A stretch of 64,000 nucleotides of DNA, from positions 34,667 through 98,666 of the forward strand of contig JAZLJL010000004.1 in the NCBI GenBank assembly GCA_045617845.1, written 5' to 3'. Under the pieces are notes generated by a model. That model saw only the letters and a program-made list of their open reading frames with translations, had not been told where the DNA came from and made no database searches. A program made the position numbers and the translations under genes. Positions 1 to 8,558 of the stretch are shown here, piece by piece (position 1 is the stretch's first letter; every line of letters begins with the position of its first letter). The stretch is from UBA1181 sp045617845. Lineage in GTDB: Bacteria; Bacteroidota; Bacteroidia; Bacteroidales; Paludibacteraceae.

Positions 1-708
1 TATTTGTGGATATGTCTTGCTTTCGCACATCTTCTCGATTCCACGATGGATGTATCCGAAGTTAGGGTCGATTTTATTGATCATCTCGCCTTCGAGGGAG
101 ACTCTCAAGTGGAGCACACCGTGTGTGGCAGGGTGTTGAGGTCCGATGTTGACGACGTATTCGTTTTTGTCGAATAGGCCTTTCTGGTCTTTGATGACGT
201 TGCCATCCTTGTCGAAACGGAGGGTTGGCATCTCTTCCATGGCTTCCGAGGTTTGGTTAACCAATGGAACAGGATTCAACTTAGGGTCTGCGTCGTAATC
301 CTTACGGAAAGGGAATCCGTTCCAATCTTGGCGAAGGAAAAGACGCCGGAGGTCCGGGTGGTTGATGAATTGGATGCCGAAGAAATCGTACGCCTCTCTC
401 TCGTAGAGGTTGGCGGATTGCCAAATGTCGCTGACGGTAGGAATAGCAAGGTCTTCACGGCTTGAAGTGTTCACTTTTACCACCAACATCGCCTTCTTGT
501 CTTGAGTGGAGGTGAAGTGGTAGATGACGCCGAAATACTCTTTGTAATCCATACCCGTCAAGTTCAGGAGGACGTCGTATCCGTTCTCTTTTATCTTCTC
601 GGCTAATTTCCTGAATTTGTCAGGTGCTACGCAGACGGTAGGGTATTGTTGTTCCTCGACTTTGAGGGAGGAGTCAACGGATGAGATGATGTTTTGTATA
701 TTCTTCAT
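1..708 (-). CDS. nuoCD: NADH-quinone oxidoreductase subunit C/D fusion, N-terminal part (runs off the left edge)
   Basis: Complex I peripheral-arm subunits C (30 kDa type) and D (49 kDa type) in one frame. The 236 codons present start at ATG 706-708, three bases after the nuoB stop. Translated from the sequence, the first ~165 residues are NuoC-like, with the block ADFYERE-like YEREAYDFFGIQF and the DLRRLFL / PFRKDYD motifs. After a short linker containing RFDKDGNVIKDQ, the NuoD start follows (VVNIGPQHPATHGVLHLRV, then GYIHRGIEKM). There is no stop or restart between the two parts, so this is a true fusion, as is usual in Bacteroidetes. Together the subunits shape the quinone-binding region and support the Fe-S chain. 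It is the third gene of a nuoA-B-CD operon; the rest of the operon is outside the window. Confidence 0.95.
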   Translation of the reverse strand, partial: MKNIQNIISSVDSSLKVEEQQYPTVCVAPDKFRKLAEKIKENGYDVLLNLTGMDYKEYFGVIYHFTSTQDKKAMLVVKVNTSSREDLAIPTVSDIWQSANLYEREAYDFFGIQFINHPDLRRLFLRQDWNGFPFRKDYDADPKLNPVPLVNQTSEAMEEMPTLRFDKDGNVIKDQKGLFDKNEYVVNIGPQHPATHGVLHLRVSLEGEMINKIDPNFGYIHRGIEKMCESKTYPQI

Positions 709-711
709 GGC

Positions 712-1317
712 CTACTCGTTTTCTGCTTGTTCTTTTTCTTCTTTATTGTCGGGTTTTTTGTCTCCCAATTTGAAGAAGTTTTCTAACTTAATTTTTCTCT
801 GCAATTGCATCATGCCGTATAGCATGGCGTCTGGTCTTGGTGGACAACCTGGGACGTAGACGTCTACCGGGATGATCTGGTTCACACCGTTCACCACGTG
901 GTAGGTGTCCTTGAATGGACCGCCGCTGATGGCGCAACCGCCGACTGCGATCACGTACTTAGGCTCTGCCATCTGGTCATAAAGACGTTTGAGGACAGGC
1001 GCCATTTTGTGGACGATTGTTCCTGCGACGAAGATCACGTCCGCCTGGCGAGGCGAGTTACGGGTGACCTCCCATCCGAAACGGGCGAAGTCGGTCCTTG
1101 CGGCACCGACGCACATGAATTCGATTCCGCAACAACTGGTGGCGAAGGTCAATGGCCACACAGAGTTGGAACGACCCCAGTTGATGATGTCGTCCAACAC
1201 GCCTATGGCGACGTTCACGCCGCCAGCGCGGAGCTCTTCAACGTACTGTTCCAAGTATTCATTGTCGTTGAAGTCCTCCGTCTTCATGTTTTTTATTTTG
1301 ATATTCTTTACTTCCAT
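712..1317 (-). CDS. nuoB: NADH-quinone oxidoreductase subunit B
   Basis: Complex I subunit carrying Fe-S cluster N2, which hands electrons to quinone. Numbered from the preferred start, the four cluster cysteines are visible: the tandem pair C62-C63 (TSCCGIEFMC), C128 (GGCAISGGPF) and C158 (PGCPPRPDA). At 201 residues, length is normal. The longest frame begins at 1338, but ATG 1315-1317 is preferred: an AAGGAG-like ribosome site precedes it and residue 1 then reads MEVKNIKIKN. This start lies inside the last codons of nuoA, so the genes overlap by 10 bases and are probably translationally coupled. The C-terminal ~25 residues are a charged KEE-rich tail. Confidence 0.96.
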   Translation of the reverse strand: MEVKNIKIKNMKTEDFNDNEYLEQYVEELRAGGVNVAIGVLDDIINWGRSNSVWPLTFATSCCGIEFMCVGAARTDFARFGWEVTRNSPRQADVIFVAGTIVHKMAPVLKRLYDQMAEPKYVIAVGGCAISGGPFKDTYHVVNGVNQIIPVDVYVPGCPPRPDAMLYGMMQLQRKIKLENFFKLGDKKPDNKEEKEQAENE

Positions 1318-1673
1318 TCCAACGCTCCTTTCTTCCATGCATAAGCTAATCCGAGAACGAGAACGAATAGGAAGAACAATACGCTTACCAGCCCCATCGC
1401 TCCGTATTCATCGACGAATTGGGTGTACGATGCCGCCCAAGGGAACAGTAGGACTGTCTCCACGTCGAACATAAGGAACAGGATGGCGAATAGGTAATAG
1501 CCGACCTTGAACTGCATCCAAGAGGTTCCCCTCGTCGGAATACCGCATTCGTAAGGCTCTCCCTTTTGTGCATTGGTTGATTTTGGAGCCAGAAGCTTGC
1601 CAATAATCAGCGCGGCTACCACCATGATGATGGCCGTCACCAATACGACGATAAAATTAGTACCTGTACTCAT
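1308..1673 (-). CDS. nuoA: NADH-quinone oxidoreductase subunit A
   Basis: Membrane subunit A of complex I, 121 residues. Three transmembrane segments are visible at about 7-29, 57-80 and 93-113. Between the first two is the conserved quinone-site loop with YECGIPT (41-47; the loop cysteine is C43), and the FDVE motif sits at 69-72. First gene of the nuoA-B-CD operon; its stop overlaps the nuoB start. A hairpin with a T-run lies about 37 bases before the start codon, so the operon may be subject to leader control. No clear -7 box was found upstream. Confidence 0.96.
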   Translation of the reverse strand: MSTGTNFIVVLVTAIIMVVAALIIGKLLAPKSTNAQKGEPYECGIPTRGTSWMQFKVGYYLFAILFLMFDVETVLLFPWAASYTQFVDEYGAMGLVSVLFFLFVLVLGLAYAWKKGALEWK

Positions 1674-1709
1674 TTTGTTTATTTATTATTGTTATTGTTT
1701 ATTTTTTGC

Positions 1710-1741
1710 AAAAAAAAACTATACCCGACAGGTATAGTTTT
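1710..1741 (-). terminator. Terminator-like hairpin in the nuo leader
   Basis: A perfect 11-bp stem, AAAACTATACC (1715-1725) against GGTATAGTTTT (1731-1741), with a 5-base loop. Read on the minus strand, the stem runs into nine consecutive T. This is the structure of an intrinsic terminator, but it points towards nuoA only 37 bases ahead of the nuoA start, with no minus-strand gene upstream of it. It could be an attenuator of the nuo operon or the end of a short minus-strand RNA. Confidence 0.55.
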
Positions 1742-2110
1742 ACGTATAATGTGAATGCCACAAACCATTGATCCCTCTGATTTGCTTTTCAAGCGTTTGC
1801 AGAAAATGACTTGTGCTTTCATCACACTTTCGAAGTTTTGTATTTTATTTTATTTTACGTATGCAAAATTGGAAAAGTTATTTGATTTGCACAAATAATT
1901 TCATGCGTTTTTTTCTTTCTGTTTTGACAAATTGAAAGCCTTTTTTCGTATTTTGGTGAAAATATTACCCTTGTTGTGTCTTTTTGTGCTCGATTTAGTT
2001 ATTTATGCGTCAAATAGTAAGTTATTCGGTCTTGTTTTTGTGCATTTAGAAAGTTTTCCACACTCTTAAAAAAATATTTTTATTTTAAATAATGTATCCT
2101 TAATATTAGT
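1742..2110. other. Intergenic region between nuoA and lysC, no gene seen
   Basis: About 370 bases of AT-rich sequence with many T runs and no supported open reading frame on either strand. It must hold the divergent promoters. The lysC -7 box is clear at its right end; none matching TAnnTTTG was found for the minus strand. No tRNA-like fold or known riboswitch pattern was recognised. Confidence 0.6.
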
Positions 2111-2118
2111 TATCTTTG
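2111..2118 (+). promoter_or_regulatory. -7 box of the lysC promoter
   Basis: TATCTTTG is an exact match to the Bacteroidetes -7 consensus TAnnTTTG, 24 bases before the lysC start codon. No TTTG -33 element is present at the expected distance; the upstream stretch is T- and A-rich instead. Confidence 0.6.
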
Positions 2119-2142
2119 CGAAAATAATCAAAAATTGTTAGT

Positions 2143-3534
2143 ATGTTAACTGTAGAAAAAATTGGCGGAACGTCTATGTCCGAATTTAAGGATGTGTTGA
2201 ACAACATCATTATAGGGAAAAGGACAGGGGCTGATTTATATAACCGTATTTTTGTCGTGTCCGCCTACAACAATGTCACCAATTGGTTGTTGGAGCATAA
2301 AAAGACCGGTGAACCTGGTATTTACGTCAAGTTCCTCAATGACGAGAATTACAACGAAGCGCTGGACGCTCTTTGTGAGAAGTTGATAGGCTTGAACCGT
2401 AAGTATGAGGAGATTAAGTTGGACCAAAAGGTGGCCGACGAATTCATCATCAATAGGATCGCCAAGGCGAAATCATATCTTTCCGCTATGCATAGTGTCG
2501 TGGCTTCCGGTTATGTGAACAAACGTGATTTGTTCCTTGCCGCTCGTGAAATCCTTTCTTCCATTGGTGAGGCCCATTCTGCATTTAACTCTGTAAATAT
2601 CATTCGCAATCACGGAATCGACGCCACGTTCATCGACCTTTGCGGTTTCGACGATTCTGAGGCGCTTACTATTGACGAACGTATCCATAAGGCTTTCATC
2701 GGCGTTGACTTTTCCAAGACCCTTTGCGTCGCTACCGGTTACACGAAAGGTGTTGAAGGTATCATGCGCGCTTTCGACCGTGGCTATTCTGAGGTTACTT
2801 TCTCAAAAGTCGCTGTTGAGGTGAAGGCTGACGAGGCTGTCATCCATAAGGAGTTCCACCTCTCTTCGGCGGATCCTAAATTGGTGGGCAAAGATAAGTC
2901 TATCCCTGTCGGCCATACTAATTTCATGGTGGCTGACCAGCTCGCTGACGTCGGTATGGAGGCTATCCATCCGAAGGCTTCTAAACCGTTAGAGTTGGCT
3001 GGCATTAATATTCGTATCAAGAATACTTTCGAACCGGAACATCCTGGTACTTTGATCTCTAAGGATTTCGTCGCTGAGAAGTCTTGCATAGAAATCGTCT
3101 CTGGTACGGATAAGGTGCTCGCTGTCGAGATACATGATCCTATGATGGTCGGAGAGGTTGGATTCGACCTTCGTATCATGCAGGTATTCGAGAAACATCA
3201 TGTTAGTTATATACTTAAGTCTACTAACGCCAATAGCATTACGATGGTGATTTGGGACAAACAATCTTCCATTCCGTTGATCGAGGAGCTGAAACGTCTC
3301 TTCTATCAGGTGACGGTGAAAGAGGTTTCTCTGGTTTGTTGTATGGGTACTAACATCGCTCATCCGGGATTCTTATACCGTGCCGCTAAGGCTTTGTGCG
3401 ATAATGGTATCAATATCGAATGTTTCGCTCAGTCTTTACGCCAGGTGAACATGCAGTTCGTCTTGAAACGTTCTGATTATTCGAACGCCATCTGTGCGTT
3501 GAATGATGCGCTCTGCGTCCATAAAATCGATTGA
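2143..3534 (+). CDS. lysC: Monofunctional aspartokinase
   Basis: Aspartate kinase makes beta-aspartyl phosphate, the entry to lysine/diaminopimelate, threonine and methionine, and to aspartate semialdehyde. The 463 residues start with the variant nucleotide motif KIGGTSM (6-12; usual form KFGGTSV). The kinase domain covers about 1-300 (GYTKGVEGIMRAFDRGYSEVT resembles the G-rich G-RGGSD-T region but is degenerate), and two ACT-like regulatory domains fill about 305-463 (VLAVEIHDPMMVGEVGFDLRIM; LVCCMGTNIAHPGF). There is no homoserine dehydrogenase domain. It is transcribed alone and ends at a strong terminator. An aspartokinase near nspC is suggestive, because the carboxyspermidine route consumes aspartate semialdehyde, but the genes are not co-transcribed. 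A specialised isozyme such as the ectoine-type Ask is possible. Confidence 0.88.
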   Translation: MLTVEKIGGTSMSEFKDVLNNIIIGKRTGADLYNRIFVVSAYNNVTNWLLEHKKTGEPGIYVKFLNDENYNEALDALCEKLIGLNRKYEEIKLDQKVADEFIINRIAKAKSYLSAMHSVVASGYVNKRDLFLAAREILSSIGEAHSAFNSVNIIRNHGIDATFIDLCGFDDSEALTIDERIHKAFIGVDFSKTLCVATGYTKGVEGIMRAFDRGYSEVTFSKVAVEVKADEAVIHKEFHLSSADPKLVGKDKSIPVGHTNFMVADQLADVGMEAIHPKASKPLELAGINIRIKNTFEPEHPGTLISKDFVAEKSCIEIVSGTDKVLAVEIHDPMMVGEVGFDLRIMQVFEKHHVSYILKSTNANSITMVIWDKQSSIPLIEELKRLFYQVTVKEVSLVCCMGTNIAHPGFLYRAAKALCDNGINIECFAQSLRQVNMQFVLKRSDYSNAICALNDALCVHKID

Positions 3535-3599
3535 TTTTTCTGTCGTAAGCGTGTTTCTAGTATAGCATTAGTTGTTTTTATATAATTGATAGTTGGGAA

Positions 3600-3633
3600 A
3601 GAGGATTAGTTTTATCCTCTTTTTCTTTTTTTT
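3600..3633 (+). terminator. Intrinsic terminator after lysC
   Basis: Stem AGAGGAT (3600-3606) with ATCCTCT (3614-3620), 7-base loop, then a run of T interrupted by one C. It separates lysC from the permease gene that starts nine bases later. Confidence 0.8.
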
Positions 3634-3642
3634 GTAACTCCT

Positions 3643-4566
3643 ATGATGAGTAGCTTTTTGGATGGACCTAGTTCTAGGAAGGTGGTCTCTGGTCATGCTG
3701 CCGCTTTCTGTTCCTACTTGATTTTCGGTTTTAATATTTTGGCGTGTAAGCATATTGCGTCGTCTGGTTTGATTTCCCCGATCTGCCTTTTCACTTTTCG
3801 CGCTTTCGGTGCGGTCCTGCTTTTTTCGCTCCTTTCGTTGTTCGTGCCCAAAGAGAAGGTTGAACGGAATGATTTGCTGCGGATTTTTGTGTCATCCATG
3901 TTGGGTCTATTTCTGACCCAGATGGCTTTTTTGATGGCTGTCAAGATGACTACTCCTTTTGACATCTCTGTCATCGCTTCGTTGACGCCTGTCTTTACGA
4001 TGTTCATCGCGGCATTTTATTTAAAGGAGCCTATCACTTCGAAGAAAGCGCTAGGGGTCGCTTTGAGTTTCGTCGGTGTAATCTGGCTGATTCTTAATTC
4101 GGTGAGAGTCTCGTCCGGAGTCGAGACTTCTTCGCCTATGGGCATAGCGTTGATGGTGTTGAACGGTCTTTTCTTCTCCATATACTTGAGCATCTCAAAG
4201 CCTGTCATTGGTAAGTATAGTGTGGTGACTTTCATGAAATGGATGTTCCTCTTCTCTTTCGTTGTCTCTTTGCCTTTTGATTTCATGGAGATAGCTTACC
4301 TGGATTATAGTTCTTTCCCTTCCGATGTGGTTTGGTCCATCTTGTTCGTCGTCTTCTTTGCGACGTTCGTGGCATATCTTTCCATCTCAACTGCGCAACG
4401 TCTTATTCGCCCTACTTTGGTGAGCCTTTATTCTTATGTCCAGCCTATCGTGGCCGCTTGCCTTGGAGTCTATTGGGGAATGGATGTGATGACTTGGCAA
4501 AAAGTTTGTGCGGCTCTCCTCGTCTTTGTCGGGGTAGGTGTGGTGAACGCTAGTAAGAAAAAATAA
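3643..4566 (+). CDS. EamA/DMT-superfamily membrane transporter
   Basis: Predicted inner-membrane permease of the drug/metabolite transporter superfamily, 307 residues with about ten hydrophobic helices arranged as two EamA repeats. Family features include FGFNILACKHI near residue 30, GVALSFVGVIWLI at the end of the first repeat, and the C-terminal repeat ending with GVYWGMDVMTWQKVCAALLVFVGVGVVN. The substrate cannot be deduced; relatives export amino acids, nucleosides or other metabolites. The start may be Met1 (3643) or Met2 (3646). It sits just after the lysC terminator, so it probably has its own promoter or relies on read-through. Confidence 0.85.
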   Translation: MMSSFLDGPSSRKVVSGHAAAFCSYLIFGFNILACKHIASSGLISPICLFTFRAFGAVLLFSLLSLFVPKEKVERNDLLRIFVSSMLGLFLTQMAFLMAVKMTTPFDISVIASLTPVFTMFIAAFYLKEPITSKKALGVALSFVGVIWLILNSVRVSSGVETSSPMGIALMVLNGLFFSIYLSISKPVIGKYSVVTFMKWMFLFSFVVSLPFDFMEIAYLDYSSFPSDVVWSILFVVFFATFVAYLSISTAQRLIRPTLVSLYSYVQPIVAACLGVYWGMDVMTWQKVCAALLVFVGVGVVNASKKK

Positions 4567-4644
4567 ATTGTTTATGGTATGCGATATCGGTGGATGAAAC
4601 TTTAGCCCATTTTGCTTGCCTTCGGATTGCGTGTTTATATGAAA

Positions 4645-4686
4645 AAAAGCCACGGAGCCTTCAAAGACATCCGTGGCTTTTTATTT
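4645..4686. terminator. Bidirectional terminator between the permease and lipoprotein genes
   Basis: Perfect 12-bp stem AAAAGCCACGGA (4645-4656) with TCCGTGGCTTTT (4670-4681). A-rich on the left and T-rich on the right, it can stop the convergent genes on both sides. Confidence 0.85.
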
Positions 4687-4726
4687 CCCCTTGCGGGGCG
4701 AACCCGTTGTTTAATGTTATATATGC

Positions 4727-5386
4727 TTATTTTATCGAGATTGTCTCAAGTATGTCCGTACATTTCTTTAAGCTCTCTTCCTCTAAATCTTTGTCTATTT
4801 TGATGTTGACGCCATATAGACGTTGGTTTTGGTAAATCAAGTAAACGTCTTCCATTCCTGGCTTGAGTGAATAACCCCTGGTCGCCACGAAATGTTTGGT
4901 CTCATAAGCTGACTTACCGATGATGGTGTCTGTGATCTCTGTGACTTGCTCGTAGTAGACACCTTTCAAATCGTCATACATTTTTTTCTTGTATGTCTTG
5001 ATGAATTCGTCGCATGCCGTTTGGCCGGGAATGGAGTCGTGGAATCTCATGAAGTAGATGCTCGTCGCATAACGAGGGATTGTGTCGCCCTCTTCCGACA
5101 TGTTGTCGCAGAGTAGGGAAGCGCAGATCGCATTGTATCTGAAGCCATCGAAATAACTGTTTTTATCTGCGGGCATGGTGTCCATGTATGTGTTAGTCCA
5201 TTGATCGATTGGGAACGTCGCGGTTATGCCGTATCTGTCGTTTAATACGACGTGATCTTTGTCTATTATTTCCTCTGGCTTTTCGTTTAATGTCTCGTCG
5301 TCTTCATCATCCTTTTTGCAAGAAAAGAATAATGTACAAGATAAAGCAAGCAATAAAATATGCTTTTGGGAAATTTTGAATTTCAT
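4727..5386 (-). CDS. Lipoprotein of unknown function
   Basis: 219 residues with a lipoprotein signal peptide: KISQKHILLLALSCTLFFSC, lipobox LFFSC with the lipidated Cys at 23. This is followed by KKDDEDDE, an acidic stretch resembling the Bacteroidetes lipoprotein export signal, so the protein probably faces the cell surface. The mature part is a globular domain of about 170 residues containing YGITATFPIDQW and ATRGYSLKPGMEDVYLIYQNQRLYGV, with a predicted alternation of strands and helices. No family was recognised. Transcribed alone, with a terminator shared with the convergent permease gene. Confidence 0.8.
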   Translation of the reverse strand: MKFKISQKHILLLALSCTLFFSCKKDDEDDETLNEKPEEIIDKDHVVLNDRYGITATFPIDQWTNTYMDTMPADKNSYFDGFRYNAICASLLCDNMSEEGDTIPRYATSIYFMRFHDSIPGQTACDEFIKTYKKKMYDDLKGVYYEQVTEITDTIIGKSAYETKHFVATRGYSLKPGMEDVYLIYQNQRLYGVNIKIDKDLEEESLKKCTDILETISIK

Positions 5387-5475
5387 GATACCCCCTTATT
5401 ATATTAATGATTGTATTCTGGTAAGATTAACTGACAATCGATTTGCGACCATAAGTCCATAAAGAACTTTAATTG

Positions 5476-5560
5476 TGCCCAAGATGAGATTCGAACTCAC
5501 ACGCCGAAACCGGCACTACCCCCTCAAAGTAGCGTGTCTACCAATTCCACCACCTGGGCA
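5476..5560 (-). tRNA. tRNA-Leu (anticodon GAG)
   Basis: 85 nucleotides. The acceptor stem pairs TGCCCAG with TTGGGCA, the T arm GTTCGAATC is canonical, a class II variable arm is present (GTGCCGGTTTCGGCGT), and the anticodon loop TTGAGGG gives GAG. The CCA end is not encoded. It lies 38 bases after tRNA-Gly, and both are probably made from one transcript. Confidence 0.95.
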
Positions 5561-5598
5561 AAAAAACGACAGAATCGTAAGATTCTGTCCGAGAGTTG

Positions 5599-5671
<73 letters not shown>

Positions 5672-5699
5672 AGTTGCCGTTGCTTTCGCAATTGCAGTG

Positions 5700-5707
5700 C
5701 AAATGTA
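5700..5707 (-). promoter_or_regulatory. -7 box of the tRNA-Gly/tRNA-Leu promoter
   Basis: On the minus strand TACATTTG, an exact TAnnTTTG match, 28 bases before the 5' end of tRNA-Gly. A TTGCAA-like sequence lies about 20 bases further upstream as a possible -33 element. Confidence 0.6.
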
Positions 5708-5786
5708 CTGCTTTTTTTTGTCTTTGCAAGCGTTCGAGCAACTTTTTTAGGGCGAAATATTAACTTTTTTTCTATATAGTTGAAAA

Positions 5787-6926
5787 TTAGGCCATTCTTG
5801 CTTTGTAATCTTCGTATCCGAATTTTCTCAAGACTTCCATTTCTCCTTTTTGGGTCCATAAGACCAGAGAAGGATGGGTGACTCCATTGAACATGGTGGT
5901 CTTGACGGTGGTGTAATGTATCATATCCATGAAGATTATTCTTTCACCTATTCCCAATTCGTGGTCGAATGACCAACTGCCGACAAAGTCGCCTGACAGG
6001 CAGCTGTTGCCTCCCATGCGGTAGGTCGGTTTCCCTTCCGTTTCGTCAGTTGCGCCTAATATGGCAGGCTTGTATGGCATTTCGAGGCAATCGGGCATGT
6101 GGCAAGCGAAGGAGACGTCCAGTATAGCTGTCTTTATTCCGTGGTTTTCCACTATGTCTACGACGCTGGACACTAATTCGCCTGTCTGCCATGCGAATGC
6201 GCTTCCTGGCTCCAATATGACTTTTAGCCAAGGATACCTGCTCCTGAATCCTTTTATGGTTTTGATGAGGTGCTCCACGTCATAGCCTTCCCGTGTCATT
6301 AGGTGGCCTCCTCCGAAGTTTACCCATTTCAACTGAGGTAGGTACTTCGAGAATTTATCCTCGAACGCACCCATGAGTTTCTCGAATTCGTATGAGGTTG
6401 ATTCGCATAGGGCGTGGCAATGGAATCCTTCTATACCTTCAGGAACTTTCTCCCCGAAGTGGTCTATGGTGACGCCTAGACGGGAGCCTGGGGCACATGG
6501 GTTATAAATCTCGGTTTCGACTTGCGAGAATTCCGGGTTGACTCTTATGCCGCATGATATTTTCCTGCCGATTTTGTCGATCTCTGGTTTCCTCCTTTCG
6601 TACTGTTGGATGGAATTGAATGTGATGTGGCTACTGTATGACGCTATCTCTGCGAATTCGCTGTCCGTGTAGGCGGGCGAGTAGGTGTGCGCATAGTTGC
6701 CCATCTCCTCGTACGCGAGTCGCGCTTCTGAAAGTGAGCTCGCCGTGGAGTATTGTATGTATTCTTTCACAATCGGAAATGCTTTCCATAATGCGAAGGC
6801 TTTGAACGCTAATATGATGTCTGCGCCTGACTCGTCCTTGACGTGCTTGATCAACGTTAGGTTCTTCCTTAATCTTTCCTCGTCCAACACATACGATGGG
6901 GTTGGTATTTTGCTGTAATCTATCAT
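5787..6926 (-). CDS. nspC: Carboxynorspermidine/carboxyspermidine decarboxylase
   Basis: PLP enzyme of the fold-III (alanine racemase-like) group that decarboxylates carboxy(nor)spermidine to (nor)spermidine, the last step of the aspartate-semialdehyde-dependent polyamine route. At 379 residues it has the family's usual size. Lys42 in ILAFKAFA is the expected PLP lysine, FHCHALCES is at 168-176, the glycine-rich phosphate site GGGH at 205-208, LEPGSA at 239-244, and the C-terminal substrate segment GGNSCLSGD at 305-313. The partner carboxynorspermidine dehydrogenase is not in the window. The start at 6926 fits a -7 box (6949-6956) 22 bases upstream. Confidence 0.93.
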   Translation of the reverse strand: MIDYSKIPTPSYVLDEERLRKNLTLIKHVKDESGADIILAFKAFALWKAFPIVKEYIQYSTASSLSEARLAYEEMGNYAHTYSPAYTDSEFAEIASYSSHITFNSIQQYERRKPEIDKIGRKISCGIRVNPEFSQVETEIYNPCAPGSRLGVTIDHFGEKVPEGIEGFHCHALCESTSYEFEKLMGAFEDKFSKYLPQLKWVNFGGGHLMTREGYDVEHLIKTIKGFRSRYPWLKVILEPGSAFAWQTGELVSSVVDIVENHGIKTAILDVSFACHMPDCLEMPYKPAILGATDETEGKPTYRMGGNSCLSGDFVGSWSFDHELGIGERIIFMDMIHYTTVKTTMFNGVTHPSLVLWTQKGEMEVLRKFGYEDYKARMA

Positions 6927-6948
6927 GCTTCCTTTGGGTTAAATCGCC

Positions 6949-6966
6949 CAAAATTATATATTTTTG
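6949..6966. promoter_or_regulatory. Divergent -7 boxes for nspC and gltX
   Basis: Two back-to-back matches to TAnnTTTG: TAATTTTG on the minus strand (6949-6956) for nspC, and TATTTTTG on the plus strand (6959-6966) for gltX. A TTTG at 6933-6936 lies 22 bases before the plus-strand box and could be its -33 element. A second gltX candidate, TAACTTCG, is at 7000-7007. The two divergent promoters are close enough to interfere with each other. Confidence 0.55.
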
Positions 6967-7032
6967 TAGAGATATGCCCATTTATCGTATACAATTTTGT
7001 AACTTCGCGTCTCGAAATTCAATATCGGAATT

Positions 7033-8553
7033 ATGGCAGAGAGAAAAGTTCGCGTGCGTTTCGCACCTAGTCCGACCGGCCCCTTGCATATCGGTGGCGT
7101 GAGGACATGCTTATATAATTATTTGTTCGCTAAAAAGAATGGCGGTGAGTTGTTGCTTAGAATCGAGGATACCGATTCCCAACGTTTTGTTCCGGGGGCG
7201 GAGGATTATATCATCGAATCCTTCAAATGGCTCGGAATTACTTTCGACGAAGGTGTCGGCGTCGGTGGACCGAATGGCCCGTATCGTCAGAGCGAACGCC
7301 GTGACATCTATAAGATTTATGTGAAACAATTGGTCGAGAGCGGACATGCTTACTACGCTTTCGATACTCCGGAAGAGTTGGAGGAGAAACGTAATACGAT
7401 TCCTAACTTCCAATATGACTCCCATTCCCGTATGCAGGGCGTCAATTCCTTGACGTTGAGCGCTGACGAGGTGGAACGCCGCATCGCAGCCGGCGAAAAG
7501 TACGTGGTCCGTATCAAGGTGGAGCCTGATGAGGATATCGAAGTGGATGATTTGGTCCGCGGTAAGGTGGTCATCAACTCTAATATTTTGGATGATAAGG
7601 TCCTTTATAAGGCTGCTGACGAACTACCTACTTATCATTTGGCTAATATTGTGGACGACCATTTGATGGAGATCACCCACGTTATTCGTGGCGAAGAGTG
7701 GTTGCCTTCAGCTCCGCTCCATGTGTTGCTTTACCGCTATTTGGGTTGGGCTGATACGATGCCTCGTTTCGCTCACCTTCCTTTGCTCCTTAAACCGGAG
7801 GGGAATGGTAAGCTTAGCAAACGTGATGGCGATAAGCTCGGTTTCCCAGTATTCCCTTTGCAATGGAAAGATCCTAAGACGGGTGATATCTCTTCGGGGT
7901 ACCGCGAGTCTGGTTATTTGCCGGAGGCTGTCGTCAATTTCTTGGCTCTCTTGGGATGGAACCCTGGCACGGATCAGGAGATGTTCTCCATGGAGGAGCT
8001 CATCAATCTTTTCTCAATCGACCGCATCAGCAAGTCCGGTGCCCGTTTTAACTACGAGAAAGGTAAATGGTTTAACCATGAGTATCTACAGAAACGATCT
8101 GACGAGGAGGTCGCTCATATGTTTGAACCTATCTTGAAGGAAAAGGGGGTTCAATGTTCTTTCGATAATTTGGTTTACATCGTCTCTTTGGTGAAGGAGA
8201 GAATCACTTTCCCTTCCGAGCTTTGGGATCAGACCGATTTCTTCTTCCAAGCTCCTACCGCTTACGACGAGAAATCTTTGAAGAAAAGATGGAAGGCCGA
8301 GAGCCCTCAATATTTGCGCGAGTTGGTTGATGTGCTCAACGGCATCGACGATTACTCTAAGGTGGTTGAGAACGAGCAGCTGGTGTTGGATTGGGTGGCT
8401 TCTAAGGGCTATAACCTCGGTACCGTCATGAACTCTTTCCGCATCACGCTTGTGGGCGCCGCTAAGGGTCCGCATATCTTCAACATCATTGATATCCTTG
8501 GAAAGGAAGAGACCATTGCTCGCGTGAATAGAGCTTTGGAGATTATAAAATAA
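7033..8553 (+). CDS. gltX: Glutamate--tRNA ligase
   Basis: Class I aminoacyl-tRNA synthetase charging tRNA-Glu in the cytoplasm. 506 residues, typical length. Motifs: FAPSPTGPLHIGG (10-22) holding the HIGH-type signature, and KLSKR (260-264) as the KMSKS loop. The catalytic core is followed by an alpha-helical anticodon-binding domain from about residue 330 (FSIDRISKSGARFNYEKGKWFN). It is the first gene of a two-gene operon with waaA, five bases apart. The start at ATG 7033 is followed directly by a conserved N-terminus (AERKVRVRFAPS). Confidence 0.97.
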   Translation: MAERKVRVRFAPSPTGPLHIGGVRTCLYNYLFAKKNGGELLLRIEDTDSQRFVPGAEDYIIESFKWLGITFDEGVGVGGPNGPYRQSERRDIYKIYVKQLVESGHAYYAFDTPEELEEKRNTIPNFQYDSHSRMQGVNSLTLSADEVERRIAAGEKYVVRIKVEPDEDIEVDDLVRGKVVINSNILDDKVLYKAADELPTYHLANIVDDHLMEITHVIRGEEWLPSAPLHVLLYRYLGWADTMPRFAHLPLLLKPEGNGKLSKRDGDKLGFPVFPLQWKDPKTGDISSGYRESGYLPEAVVNFLALLGWNPGTDQEMFSMEELINLFSIDRISKSGARFNYEKGKWFNHEYLQKRSDEEVAHMFEPILKEKGVQCSFDNLVYIVSLVKERITFPSELWDQTDFFFQAPTAYDEKSLKKRWKAESPQYLRELVDVLNGIDDYSKVVENEQLVLDWVASKGYNLGTVMNSFRITLVGAAKGPHIFNIIDILGKEETIARVNRALEIIK

Positions 8554-8558
8554 TTGAA

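Noticed and set aside
898..1474. Plus-strand frames opposite nuoB and nuoA
   Set aside because: They are antisense to clear complex I subunits with complete motifs and have no recognisable protein features.
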